Source: Dicyema japonicum
Lineage: Eukaryota; Dicyemida; Rhombozoa; Dicyemidae
Length of the DNA stretch: 64,000 bases
Assembly (NCBI GenBank): GCA_011109175.1
Contig: RDEW01000025.1
Coordinates: 465,990-529,989, forward strand
Direction of reading: 5' to 3'
Shown piece by piece: positions 22,941 through 33,800 of this stretch (its first letter is position 1; each line of letters begins with the position of its first letter). Below the pieces are notes generated by a model. That model worked only from the letters and a program-made list of their open reading frames with translations. It made no database searches and was not told where the DNA came from. Position numbers and translations under genes: made by a program.

Positions 22941-23942
22941 TCACCACCGTTTTACTAATTACTAATAATTAATTACTGATTCTATTAATTATTATGTTGA
23001 CCACCAGTTATTTTTTTAGAAGCGGTAACTTTCAAGAGAAATATCCACTATTCCTAATATTGCAACCCTTAGCCTCTCATCGATAATTCTCAAGAAATCA
23101 TGTTCGTAAAACAGGGAAATGTCCGTAGAAATGAATAGGACAAGGTGGAGATGAAATTTCTGAGGAAAAATAGTTTTGTATTAGAGTTGGTAAATTCGAC
23201 AAAAGTTGGTAAAATCGTTTTTCTTGCAAAAAATTGACATTTCCTTTTGATATATCTTTTCCTCGATGAAAGTCGAATTTTAGGTTTTGCTGATCGAGAT
23301 GGGAAATAAGTGGAAATCATTACATGTGCTTGGGTGAAGTCGTCCTTTGTAGAAGCAACGTTGATGAATTCACACATTTAAACAAATTTGGCTTCAGTCA
23401 AGGTGGTGCAAGACTATGACAGATTTGACCTCTGAAACGGCAGCATACTAATTCTCCTTAATGATCACATCTTCTAGATATCACGCAGTCATCGGAGCTC
23501 TAGTTGATACCAAGGGACCGATGGGGATTACTATGTTGTACTTTAGTCATAAATTCGAGGGTATATTACAAAAAACTAATCTAAAGGGTAATGCGTATGC
23601 GAGGTCTACTATCCTCCTGATTTTTTGAAAGACTTGCTTCTATAATTCCATCTCTGTGAATGCTATTAAAAGTATTACTGTGGTCCAATTTTCCTTGGAG
23701 TAAATTGATTCTTCACATTCCTGAATAGAGTCGGGCTCAGTTTTGGGGTTATAATTTCTTAGACTATTTTGTCAGCAATCTTCGATGTCAAGCGTCTTAG
23801 TGAATTGCTTATAAATAATTTTTATACAGTTATAATTTATAATAGTACATAAAAATAGCATTATAGGATTTATGGAACCCTAAGGAACGCCATATAGAAT
23901 TTGAATTTTACGTAACGTACGTCATGTGGTTCGCCTTGTCTG
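22941..23942. other. Intergenic with a LINE B thumb fragment
   Basis: On the minus strand at about 23085-23380 a frame reading QAHVMISTYFPSRSAKPKIR resembles the RT thumb of LINE B (compare 27534-27779). The rest shows nothing. Confidence 0.4.
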
Positions 23943-26340
23943 GTGGCGTCAGATACAAGTCAAAATTGTATCCAAAAAGAACCATTTGTCAACGACCATC
24001 CAGAGGAGTTCCCCTGGACGGCATTTCCTACACATCCGTGCACTTTTCCGGTGAGATTCGTCATGTCAGGAGATGTTGAAATGAATCCGAGGCCAAAGTC
24101 TTTAAAGATACTTAGCCTGAACATTAACAGAGGCATCCGAACTGAGTTTATATTTGGAGAGGAAAAAATTGATATCTGCCTTTTACAAGAGACTAAGATT
24201 TCTGGGAATTCCATTACTCCTAAATTTACCGGTTTCAATGAGAGTCGATCGACAATCGGGTCGAGGTGGGGGACTATTGACCCTTGTCAGGAGAGGCATT
24301 ATGTTTGATAAACACTCCTCCATATTCAGGAATCTGATAGAAGACGCAAACACAAAGTTTTGGGATTTCGGTACAAACCTCTCTCGAGCTATTATTATCG
24401 CCAACGTCTATGTTCCCCTCAAGGTTTGTGCAAAAGGGTTTTCTATGGATTTGTCTGCCCTAGATATGATGGAAGATTGTTGGTGTCCGGGGAATTTAAT
24501 TCCAAGCACCTTCGTGGTATGAAAAAACCTCCAGACACAAGGGATTTCATATATTCCCAATTAGAAAATCTGTCCATTATGAACGACCCAATAGGAATAC
24601 ACGAACCCCGTATAATAGCAAGGATTCGGTTACATCGCCGGATATTAATGTTCACCACGACTTGCTCCGCTTATATGCTGGTCGGTAAACTATGACTTAC
24701 GAAACGACCATAATCCATTCTGATCAAAATTAATTGTACACCAATGACGCAGTCAAAACACGTTATTTTCATGACTAAATTAATGCTGACTGGACAGGAT
24801 TCAGAAGATACGTGGACTCGGCCCTATTGAATTTCTATCCGAATAATTTCAACTCAATTGATAGAGCAATCTATCACTTTAATAATGTGATTTTAAAAGG
24901 GAGAAAACTATTTGTCAGAAAAGTAATCTTAAAGCTCACAAAGAAATATGATGCTAACACAATCAAACTAATAAAAGAAAGGAATTGTCTCAAACGTAAA
25001 AAAGCACCTAACAAAGCATGATTCTGACAGAATCCGTGCACTGAACATGAAGATCAACGAAAAAAACCAAAAAAGGGCCTAATTTTTAGTGCTATGAAAA
25101 AATAGTTCACTTACACAGATGTTGAGGATGCTGCGAAATGTCAAAAACGCTGAAAACAAAATCGAGGGAGACCGTAAACAGGAGATGGATCTGAATAAAT
25201 TTATAAAACATTGTGTGAGAATAAGCCACAAACCATTCCAAAGGATGGATATTTCTCACAAAAACCGAAAAAGGAGGCACCAACAATTTATGTTCTAGGG
25301 GATGTCGCTTTGGAGATCTATCGAACGAACACACATTCCTGTGGACCGGACGGGATCCCATTATTTTGTTGAAAAGATGGACACAGTGGGCGTATCAGCA
25401 CTAACATGCATCTTCAACTACTAAATCAACTTCAACTGAATTCCCGCTATATGGAAACTTTCGAATATTCATCCAATGCTGAAGCCTGGGAAACAAGAGG
25501 ACCCGGATCTTACAGCTTTTGTCGCTCTTGTGCGTCCAGACAAGAATCCTAGAAAGGATGATTATGGCACTCACACAACATTCCCTCCCAGGATGGCAGA
25601 TTTCAGCATGGTTTCAAAGAGGGACGATCAACTATCACACACCTAAATATATTAATGTAGCTCACAACAGATAACCTTAGGACGGGTACACTATGGCAGT
25701 CGATGTTCCGCATCGAGACTATTAGCAAGTGACGTTCCCCGAGGCTCACCATTATCTCCCCTCTTGTTTAATTTTATGATGAATGACTTGCCACTCCCAC
25801 AGGGGGAAGATGACATATTATTAACGTATGCGGATGATATAGTTATTGTTTGAAGGATGCGAATATTATCGAAGCAACGAGAAGAGTACAGGACAATGTG
25901 AGTAAACTAAGTTTATGGTTTTGGAGGAAAAATCAACTTCCTGAAGGCGTTCTTGGGAAACCAAAGAGAGAAAAAAATCTGAGTAGACTGGATGTCATAT
26001 ACAAACAGTTCATCGACTCTACAATAAGATACGCATGTAATGTCTGGGGATCTAACCTTGCTGCAACAAATTTGGACAAGATATGGAACATTCTAGTAAA
26101 AGCAGCAAACCTACTAAGGAAATATCTTCCCGTGTGGAAATCTTGCCCAGAAACCTTTGAAAATATGATAAAGACAACTGGAACAGTGCCTCTGCGAAGG
26201 ACTCGAGTATGCGGACCCCGTCCATATCGGAAATGCGCAGGAACGCAGCCGGAACACCGATAAAAGATGCGAAGACTGTTGAGGGAGGCTAGGATCACCT
26301 GAATTTTGTTTATTTTGGATATGACGTTGGTTTTCAGTTC
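23943..26340 (+). mobile_element. LINE family B, near full-length decayed copy with 2A-like motif
   Basis: The 5' frame (23943) reads SGDVEMNPRPKSLKILSLNI, so a 2A-like motif stands directly before the endonuclease. The endonuclease continues with IDICLLQETKISG. A linker (24812-25021) leads to decayed RT: KLSNIHPMLKPGKQ, DVPRGSPLSPLLFNFMMNDL (motif B) and LLTYADDIVIV (motif C, followed by a stop). The C-terminal frame contains DSTIRYACNVWGSNLA and closes with EHR-stop-KMRRLLREARIT. Many stops and frame changes make it non-functional. The 2A placement matches CR1/L2-like LINEs in which such motifs have been reported. Clade beyond that is not decided. Confidence 0.75.
24066..24095 (+). other. 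2A-like motif in LINE B, one substitution from consensus
   Basis: The codons read S-G-D-V-E-M-N-P-R-P. The consensus for 2A translational recoding is D-(V/I)-E-x-N-P-G-P, where the ribosome skips a peptide bond between G and P. Only the glycine differs (AGG for GGN). It lies about 40 codons after the first ATG of the frame and just upstream of the endonuclease, the expected place. Confidence 0.7.
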
Positions 26341-26689
26341 AATAATAATTAACACAAAATATAGTATTTATAAAAATTAGCAGTTGAACATTCAAGTTTA
26401 CAAAACTTGTTTGAGGGTATTGAATATCATCTTACCTCTTCCTACGATTCCCAAAAAGTGTAGAAAGTTATGCCACAATAGGCTTGACAGAGGCTATTTT
26501 GAGTTTTTACATGCATTTAATGTAGAAATCGAAATAGATAAAAGTGAATACACAAATATACGATATTACAAGTGTTGAAAGTTTATATAATAATTTATAT
26601 AATTTGAGTTCTAAATTTTTTTGAATTTCATGCCTGTGACTCGCCTAAGTGGTGGCATCGCTCACTTGAAGAGTCGCAAACTCCATATC

Positions 26690-27110
26690 CCGCAACCATG
26701 GAAGCGCAGATGGTGTCGGATCCTGCTCCTTTCTTGTGAAGATGTCGAGTAAAATTCCTGGACCATATCTAGTCATATTACAAATTAACATCAATGGTAT
26801 TTGAACAAAAATTGCCGAACTACAACGCTTTCTCATAAAACACTCAGTGGATATAGCTCTTTTCCAAGAGACGAAACTTAACCCACGGCGACCAACTCCC
26901 AACTTTCCGGGATACTCCGTTTTCAGGCGAGACATAGATCATGGACAACAATTAAAATTCAAAACCGCGATACCTTTCCAAATGGAGTTACACAGGATCA
27001 CCGTTGTCACCAATGCTATTCAACATGTTCATTAGTGTCCTCCCATCTTCAACCACCAAAAACTCATTCAAAATGAACTATAGAATTATCTGCTATCATT
27101 TATAAGGAGG
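26690..27110 (+). mobile_element. LINE family B, internally deleted copy with a second 2A-like relic
   Basis: At 26732-26765 the frame reads S-C-E-D-V-E-stop-N and, after one extra T, P-G-P, so a complete NPGP core survives. It is followed by ININGI, VDIALFQETKL and PNFPGYSVFRRDID (endonuclease). The sequence then jumps to an RT motif B block, GSPLSPMLFNMFISVLP, with one base missing in a G run. The linker and fingers of the RT are absent. Confidence 0.65.
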
Positions 27111-27254
27111 TTTGTCGATATTGCGTTATAAATTGATAAGGAAGACAGGAAAAATTACCTACTGTAAAAGATAAAAGATTCAAAAATTGTATTCTTTTAA
27201 TTTAAAAACGGTTTAATGCAAAAACTAAAAGTTAACAACTGATGGCTGCTCTCA

Positions 27255-27790
27255 CAATTGAGATGCTCCCTTGACGATTTGCAAGGAAATGCCAGCTCCT
27301 TTCTTCGATTCCATGACGACTGGTTCAAAAATAAACTGGCCACCGAGACATATGTATTTTTATCTTTAGGGTATCAGCCTTCTCCAATCTGGCGTGTGAG
27401 ACCACTGGAAGCATATGTCGAAGATAGAAAGGACGGGAGGGCGATTTCCAGTGGTGAGCGTAGCGAAGCGGTAGTTTGCATTGATCCAGCAGTTTTATTT
27501 AAAGAAATGTTGAGTGTTTCCTTAACGAAGTCCTCACTTCTCGTCGATGGCACTTAAGAATTTTGTGTCCGTGAAAATGGGGTTGTCCGTAGAAGAAAAA
27601 GAAGTAGCGTAAAGTAAAAATTCCTGAGGAAGAATAAAAGCGCGTGGGAGTCCAGGGTTTTTAAAGTGGATATGAATTGTTGAAAGAATACATTTTTCTC
27701 TTCCAGAGCCGAGAAAATTTGCGTTTTCTAGTAGGGTGATCGAGACATCCTGGAGATAAGTAGAAATCGTAGCCACCACACGGCCAAAGT
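27255..27790 (-). mobile_element. LINE family B RT thumb and C-terminal fragment
   Basis: The minus strand reads VATISTYLQDVSITLLENAN and NPIFTDTKFLSAIDEK, in the pattern of an RT thumb. A less certain downstream part follows. The plus-strand frame at 27258-27557 overlaps it and is taken as a shadow. Confidence 0.45.
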
Positions 27791-28184
27791 CAACCTATCC
27801 GCAAGCACATTTTATGATTTCACATTTATACGGATTCGGTTCCAACCCCAAGTTGAGTAGGGCTCAGTTGGGGGCTTAGAGTCTTGCTCGCTGCTCTGGC
27901 AGCAATCTGAATAAGTTGCCTTAGCGATGGGTCCTTCCTATTATGCATTGAAATACAATACCTTCTCTCTGCATAGAAATAGTTATTCCCAAATCAACAA
28001 ATTAATCAAAGAGTGTTCACACTCATATTTTGCCATCAAAAGAAATGTTATTAAAGCCGTTGAGATGACTGTTCCATTCCTCTTAAAGTATGGAATTAAA
28101 ATGGTTCATAGATTTCTGACCTTATGTGATTGCTTATAGACCTTAACGTCAATTCCTTGCAATTGTGGAAACCCTTCCAGTTGG

Positions 28185-28265
28185 GTGGGGGAGACCAAAT
28201 GATCCTTTGGGCGCCACTTGAGACAGGTGGGTCACATGAAGTCAATCTAGTAGGAAGGGGAAAAG
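28185..28265 (+). repeat. Repeat family C, short copy
   Basis: Contains GGGGGAGACCAAATGATCC, GGGCGCCACTTGAGACAGG and TGGGTCACATGA in the same order as the copies at 2575 and 52905. Confidence 0.6.
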
Positions 28266-28413
28266 GAGGAACTGACAAAACAAACAGAAAACTTCAACAA
28301 TTAGCCACGTAGCACCACATGACGCCACGTTGTAAAAATTAAATTATCAAATGTTGGTATTTATTTAGAATCCCAGAATCAACAAAAAAGAAAGACAAAA
28401 AAACCTAAGACAG

Positions 28414-28645
28414 TTAGGTAATCCAGTTCCCGCAATCAATCCAATGTCTGTGTTCTCCCATTGTTCCCACTATCGTACAAAAGAGTCTTTTCTCATCCCT
28501 GCAGAGGAATCTGAGTGGGGAAGAGAGCTTCTTAACCAACCGACTTTCTTTTGCCTCGTAAAAGGACATGCCAAGCGGGTTTCCATCCTCCACACATACC
28601 CGAAGGAATCCGGATCCGCGATTACGGGTCTTTTCTTCCATTAGT
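28414..28645 (-). mobile_element. LINE family B 3' tail, diverged
   Basis: A minus-strand frame ends TIVGTMGEHRHWIDCGNWIT and a stop, comparable to the EHRxRMRxLxxRIGIT end of the family. The upstream 50 residues are not recognisable. Confidence 0.4.
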
Positions 28646-28853
28646 AGGGGAGTGACTGTTGATCAAATATTAGAGCCAATCATGTATGGTTTTCCGATAT
28701 ATCTACTTGAGATCTGCGATAACGCGAATCTCCAGCAACAGAAAAGTTTGTTGTTAGAACAGTCAATCAGTTATTTTTTCTTATAAATTTAATATAAATT
28801 ATATAAATTATTTTCCCAATATAAATTCAAATTTTATTTTTATACGTTGTAAA

Positions 28854-29208
28854 ATGTCTCTTCCTTATTATAAGCAATTCTGTGAGGACTGTGGTTCTAT
28901 TTTAATATTTCCTGACCGTGGAAATGACTTTTCATGTGATATATGTCACAAACCATACAAATTCTCAAGTTTATGTGTTTTAATAATATAGATTTCTGTG
29001 GCCTTGTGAGAACTGTAAGAGTTGATTATAGAAAACGGAATGAAAAGGAACGATCGCAGCAAAACCAGGAAGTCGAAGACGCAATGATTGATCACAAATG
29101 CGACGAATGTGGAACTGAGAGGATGGCCTACAGATTCATGCAGTCCAGGGGAGTCGATGAGGACAATCAATTCTTTATTGTTGTCTGAAATGCGGGTTGA
29201 GTGTGTGA
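28854..29208 (+). CDS. POLR1H: RNA polymerase I subunit RPA12/POLR1H, two exons, one-base frame break
   Basis: From the ATG at 28854 the frame reads MSLPYYKQFCEDCGSIL and DFSCDICHKPYKF (first zinc ribbon, CxxC and CxxC). A 23-nt intron (28969-28991) follows, then a charged linker and DHKCDECGTERMAYRFMQSR plus GVDEDNQFF, the TFIIS-like second ribbon with its acidic hairpin region. The final CLKCGLSV lies in the next frame: one T is missing at 29181-29182, so the literal frame stops at VV. POLR1H supports RNA cleavage and proofreading by Pol I in the nucleolus. The two ribbons, the roughly 110-residue length and the conserved hairpin support the call. The break removes the last cysteine pair and is probably an assembly error. 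Confidence 0.85.
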
Positions 29209-29221
29209 TTATTTTCTAGAC

Positions 29222-29481
29222 ATCGAGAATTGGAACACTCATAACTAACTTTTTTGCTATTTTAGCTTTGTTAATTTTATTATTTGTTTGTGCTACGTGA
29301 TATCCATCCATTTCAGCAGGTAGCTCAAAATATTCCTTGGGGCATATCTATCTCATTGGCTTATGCTATTTTCTTACGCCACTACGAAAAGATAAAAGAC
29401 ATAATTAATACGATCAACGAAATAACCTCACCCCTGGCCGCACCACCAAATCAGTGTTTCGACAAACAAATGAAAACTTAA
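29222..29481 (+). CDS. Possible small membrane protein, C-terminal exons
   Basis: A hydrophobic segment ITNFFAILALLILLF (29241-29285) is joined by a candidate 31-nt intron (29286-29316) to QVAQNIPWGISISLAYAIFL, a second hydrophobic segment, and a hydrophilic end TSPLAAPPNQCFDKQMKT. Two membrane helices with a C-terminal tail are predicted. No start codon was identified and I do not recognise the family. It follows POLR1H closely in the same direction. Confidence 0.3.
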
Positions 29482-30084
29482 TTTATAAAATGTTGTGGTT
29501 TAAAAGATATATTTTTAAAATAATCAAATCATGGACCTGCTGAAGTCAAGACACCAATTGAGGAAATCCTTTGCGCGTCGAAAGAACTGAAAGAGTAGAC
29601 AAATCATTACACCGGTGAAGTGGCGAACCCGTAGTCCGAGGTGAATGGTTGGTGAAGATCAAAAAGAAGGATACGTCAGTCTATTTATAATTCCCATATT
29701 TTCAAATCATGTTTCGCCTTGTGGTGAATGTAATTTTTGATTATTCGTCTAATTAAATAAAAAATGTAGCATAATATTGTCCCACTGAGAATAGTAAAGA
29801 ACAACCTAATGAATGGATCAGTAAATTACAAGGGCTTGTCAAATTCCTTTTCCTTTTGAAATTTTGTATTCAAGTTAACCACATGGATAAAGTTTTTACC
29901 AAGGCTGAGGTTACAAAAGCAATAAGACAACGAATCTTTGGAGCTGTGAACTGTATCCGTTTTTGTAGATGAAAAATTTCTTGGATATAATATCAGCAGA
30001 ATTGATTGGGCTCACTTCAATTCTTACATTACTATGAAATTGGATAATATTCAAGAATTGGAAATTCTAAATCATTTGGATATT

Positions 30085-30535
30085 TGGCATTTGTTCTTCA
30101 TCCCTGCTCAACATCCAGCCAGGCATAAGACGACATGCACTGGCCGCAGAAAAGGCCGAGAGATTACAATATACAATCAAATAGATATATTATGTCTGAA
30201 TGCACATAAAAGATTGCTCGTGCACTCACGCTCATATGGAGATGCCGTAACAAATAGCGATATGGGATAACGATGACATACGGAAACTATTTGGTAACAT
30301 TGCCCAAAACAATCAAGCTGACATTAAACATCCAAAACTAGCTACAGAGGAACTGATAAACGACACCGTGAAAAGGGGAAATTTCAAGACAACATCGAGC
30401 AACACACATCACAACTAAATATGGAAGAAAGGCCAGACATTCTCCTGGAAAAGTTGGTCGAGGCCGTTAAAGGCCGCGAGTTCTTTAATCCGGTGATAAC
30501 CTCTGAGACCTATTTGTTTGAGAATAGTTCTTGGT
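30085..30535 (+). mobile_element. LINE family A fragment (endonuclease C-terminus and linker)
   Basis: The plus strand reads HPARHKTTCTGRRKG and TIYNQIDILCLNAHKRL, matching HPARHKTTWTGSRKD and IYNQIDYILCRRNK of copy A1. After a frame change it continues LVEAVKGREFFNPVITSE, which is linker-like, then stops. Both ends are truncated. Confidence 0.6.
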
Positions 30536-30582
30536 AAGGTTCATTTTTCGGTTTACGGGCACGTACTTTGATATCCAGTTGT

Positions 30583-31122
30583 TTAGAGAATTTCTTGAAG
30601 CTGATCGCAACGTAATGTTTCAAAGTAGGTTAGGGTGTATGACAAATGTGGAGAAGGGTTACCGGTTCCATTTGCATCTTCTAACACTGATTTAATTTGT
30701 TTTAGTGTTTTCCAAAATTGATGAGATGAATTTTTCCCGTTGAGGCGATTGACCAGGTGACGCCACCTCTGATCCTGATAGTCTTTTATGATCTGGTTGA
30801 TACTTTTATTTAGTCGTCTGATTGATTTCAACTCCGTTGGGTGGCATCTTTTCATTTGGTTTCTTCGTTTTATGAGTGTAAGTGTCCGGGAATTGGGGGT
30901 ATAAAATTCGTGTATGATGAGGGAGGAATATGTTTCAGCCTTTTGAATGACCACACTGATGATTTTTGCGGCTTCATTTATCGAACGTATATGTGATGAT
31001 AGTCCTTTGACCAATTCCAGGTCGACGAAGCCAGAGAAGCCAGACCAGTCAACCTTCTTATAATTCTTGAAACTTTTCACTTCGGTCTGCAGTGTCCGGC
31101 GTCTCCGAAATCCTCTTAACAA
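30583..31122 (-). mobile_element. LINE linker region ORF (179 codons)
   Basis: An uninterrupted minus-strand frame contains TLIKRRNQMKRCHPTELKSI and RWRHLVNRLNGKNSSHQFWK, the pattern of the segment between endonuclease and RT in CR1/Jockey-type LINEs. Neither enzymatic domain is attached. It is one of the longest intact retroelement frames outside the LINE A copies, so it may be a young insertion. Confidence 0.5.
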
Positions 31123-31129
31123 AGAATAC

Positions 31130-32190
31130 GTTCTTTAGTACTGAGAGGCGGGGTATATCGGGTGTAGGATTTTGGGCAGGTGTGAAGACCATAGTCAAGA
31201 AGTGGATTGTAAATCTCTACTTAGATGGAAGAAGAATTGGTTCTGTAAAACTGGGACGTGGAATTCTGCAGGGAGATTCATTATCCTCTCAACTATTTGT
31301 TATGGCAATGGAACCCTTGAGCAGGATCCTTAACTCTATGTTCCCAAGAAATACTTCCTAAATAAAATTTATTGCAAAACATTACAGTCAAATGTATGGA
31401 TAAACCAACTATCGACCTATCTACTTCCTCAGAATGGTTATTCAAGGGAAATAACGGTCCACGGAGAGAAGCTTGTACTGTCTTCTGCAAGATAGGATTT
31501 TTTCGCACACACGGGGTCATCATGCAACCAATGCAAAAAAAAGCAGGAAAACTGTCGATCAATTGACCACTCAGTGTGGTAAAATGCTTAACAATGATTA
31601 TCTCCGAAGACATAATGAAGTGGGAAAGTGCATCCATTTTAATCCTTTTGAATTTATGGAATCAAAAGAAGCAGGAAATTGAAAGGACATTCGGTTCAGT
31701 CAATATTGACGGCTCAAAATGTCGAAATCAGAGTTGACACGTCGATTATGACAGAATCAAAAGTCAAATTCAATAAACCTGATATTTTTGTTTACGACAA
31801 AATAAAGACGGAAGTAACCTTAATAGAAGTGGGGATTACCTCACAAGACCGACTAAAGCAAGTTGAAGTTGAGAAACTTCACAAATATGACTTGCTTACA
31901 TAGGAACTTTCGCTACTCCATAATGCCAAGTGAAGATTATTCAAGTGGTTTTGACATGGGATGGAGTTGTCTCAAGATGCTTCATGAATCATATGGATAA
32001 ATTATCTATTGAAGAGTCAACGAGGACTTACATCCAATCGATTGTGCTGTAGAGAACGCTCGAAAATATGCTCATTGAAAATAAGCAAATAGAACTGACA
32101 TGCCGCGAAGATAGCCCATTGGATTCTAAAAGAGATATTTCGACTGAATCTGATGTGGAAATGGCGAATAACTAAGAGAAGAGGAAATAC
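31130..32190 (+). mobile_element. R2-like LINE fragment: RT motif B, zinc knuckle, PD-(D/E)XK nuclease
   Basis: The plus strand reads IVNLYLDGRRIGSVKLGRGI and LQGDSLSSQLFVMAMEPLSR (RT motif B). After a deletion and frame changes it reads a CCHC-type knuckle ending in RRHNEVGKCIHFNPFEFME, then VEIRVDTSIMTESK and KPDIFVYDKIKTEVTLIEVG plus ITSQDRLKQVE. The K-PD...E-x-T spacing is that of the restriction-like endonuclease of R2-clade LINEs, which cut a specific target. The RT catalytic YADD part is missing and stops follow 31903, so the copy is dead. No target-site context (such as rDNA) is visible. Confidence 0.65.
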
Positions 32191-32376
32191 CAGCTCAAAA
32201 TCCGCTTAATTAGTTAATTTATTCGTTAATTTTTAATCATTAAAGTAGTTTAGAACTTATTATTAATAGCAATGTCCGCGGAACCAGAAAAGTTAACTAA
32301 TTTGAGATTCCACATAAATTAAGTTATTCGATCTCCTAAAAAGAAAAGTAAATTTGGGTCATAATTTAATAAAAAT

Positions 32377-32449
32377 GCTCGGATGGTGTAGTGGTTATCA
32401 CGTTCGCCTAACACGCGAAAGGTCCTGGGTTCGAATCCCAGTCTGGGTA
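32377..32449 (+). tRNA. tRNA-Val(AAC)
   Basis: D-arm TGGTGTAGTGGTTATCA, anticodon stem-loop GTTCGCCTAACACGCGAA (anticodon AAC), variable loop AGGTC and T-arm CTGGGTTCGAATCCCAG are all canonical. The acceptor stem GCTCGGA/TCTGGGT pairs over seven positions but with three G-U wobbles, including the first pair, which is unusual. It may be a decaying copy. Confidence 0.88.
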
Positions 32450-33489
32450 CTTTTTTGCACAGGATCCTACTGTGAAATATTATTGATGCTAGTTTTCTTA
32501 ACCTCGTTTAGTATGTCTTTTGAGCCTGTTTTTACAGAATACAATGATTTGTTATGTCACGGTGCTATGAAAGCAACAGCCTATGTGAGAAGACCTATGT
32601 GAGATGATTGTTGTGTGAAACATGGGAAACAGAGGGATCAGAAGTCCTCACCCTTGAAAACTAAGGATCGACATATATATGATAAATGGACGAACTGGGA
32701 TATATACCAGGTTCATCAGAAGAAAGTCCAAGAAACTAATTTATTTCTTAAAACAGACTGAATTACTGATTATGCTCGTGAACTGTCAGTCTGCTGTATA
32801 GAAGCTTTGCGAGCTGTCATCCTTTAAGTGAGCCGAGAAGGCAAACATCATAGTTGTTAACGGAACAAAATCCAAGAAGAAAGAGTTATCGACAAACCTG
32901 AGGAACTGTGCGGAAGAGAGTTAAGATTACTTAAGTTTTACGAGAGAATCAATAGTGATTGGGCTCCTCAACCCTAAACACCAGAGCTTTCGATGCGTGA
33001 GCACGAACCAACATGGATGCTTACTAAAGACGTTATCTGACCAGCTGGATTTTACGGGCTGTCGTCTGAGGAACTCAAGTACTTCTCATTTTATGTAGGA
33101 GATAAAATCAGAGTGTTTCTTGTCTCCCACTTCTTGTGTTCTTCAACTCGTGACGGTCAACCTAGAAATGAAAAGAGCCCCTGGAGTGTTGGATCGGTGG
33201 AATGGAGCCACTACACAGTAAGAAATCGTCTACGGGCAAAATTCTGACAGTGCGTTGACCAGCTAGATGGTGAAAATTATCAATGAGAATCCAAAGCGGC
33301 CAAAAAGACATGGAGAAGCTGCCCAAGGAAACTCTAGACAAAAAGTGAATATCTGAAACTGTAATGCTTGACACAAAAAGACAAACTACAACAAACTCAA
33401 TGAGTTGATACGCAAAACGCAGATACAACTGATGACTTGGAATTACCATGTTTAATGACTTTAGGCTTTATTCATGTTTCCCTGACCAA
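32450..33489. other. Stretch without a supported gene
   Basis: A minus frame at 33162-33449 follows the repeat C copy but resembles nothing known. No RNA gene or element end was found. Confidence 0.35.
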
Positions 33490-33800
33490 AATCCTCTAAT
33501 GAAGATTACATTATAATAACTATTCCGCCGAAGAATGAAGTAATGTCCGCAACGATAGTACGTGCGACGAAATGAAAGAGGGTGGGCCTACGTATCCACA
33601 TCTTCGGAAGCCTGTAATGAAGTATTGGAAGATGGATTTGGTCGGTACAAGCTGATGTTCTCCCTTAATTCCTTCCTTGGATTAATTAGTTATGACTGTT
33701 TTTGTTGGGCTTACCACGTATTTATCAGGTATTTTCTGATGAATACGTCCTCTCCTTTTGTTGCTTCTACTAAATGAGGCATTAACGATTTTATAATGAA
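33490..33800 (-). repeat. Repeat family C, decayed copy of the coding-like block
   Basis: The plus-strand text GAAGATTACATTATAATAAC, then GAATGAAGTAATGTCCGCAA, parallels 17955-18010. In translation the minus strand reads ARTIVADITSFFGGIVIIM and a stop, matching SRPTVVDITSFFGERVFIM at the other locus. Confidence 0.5.
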
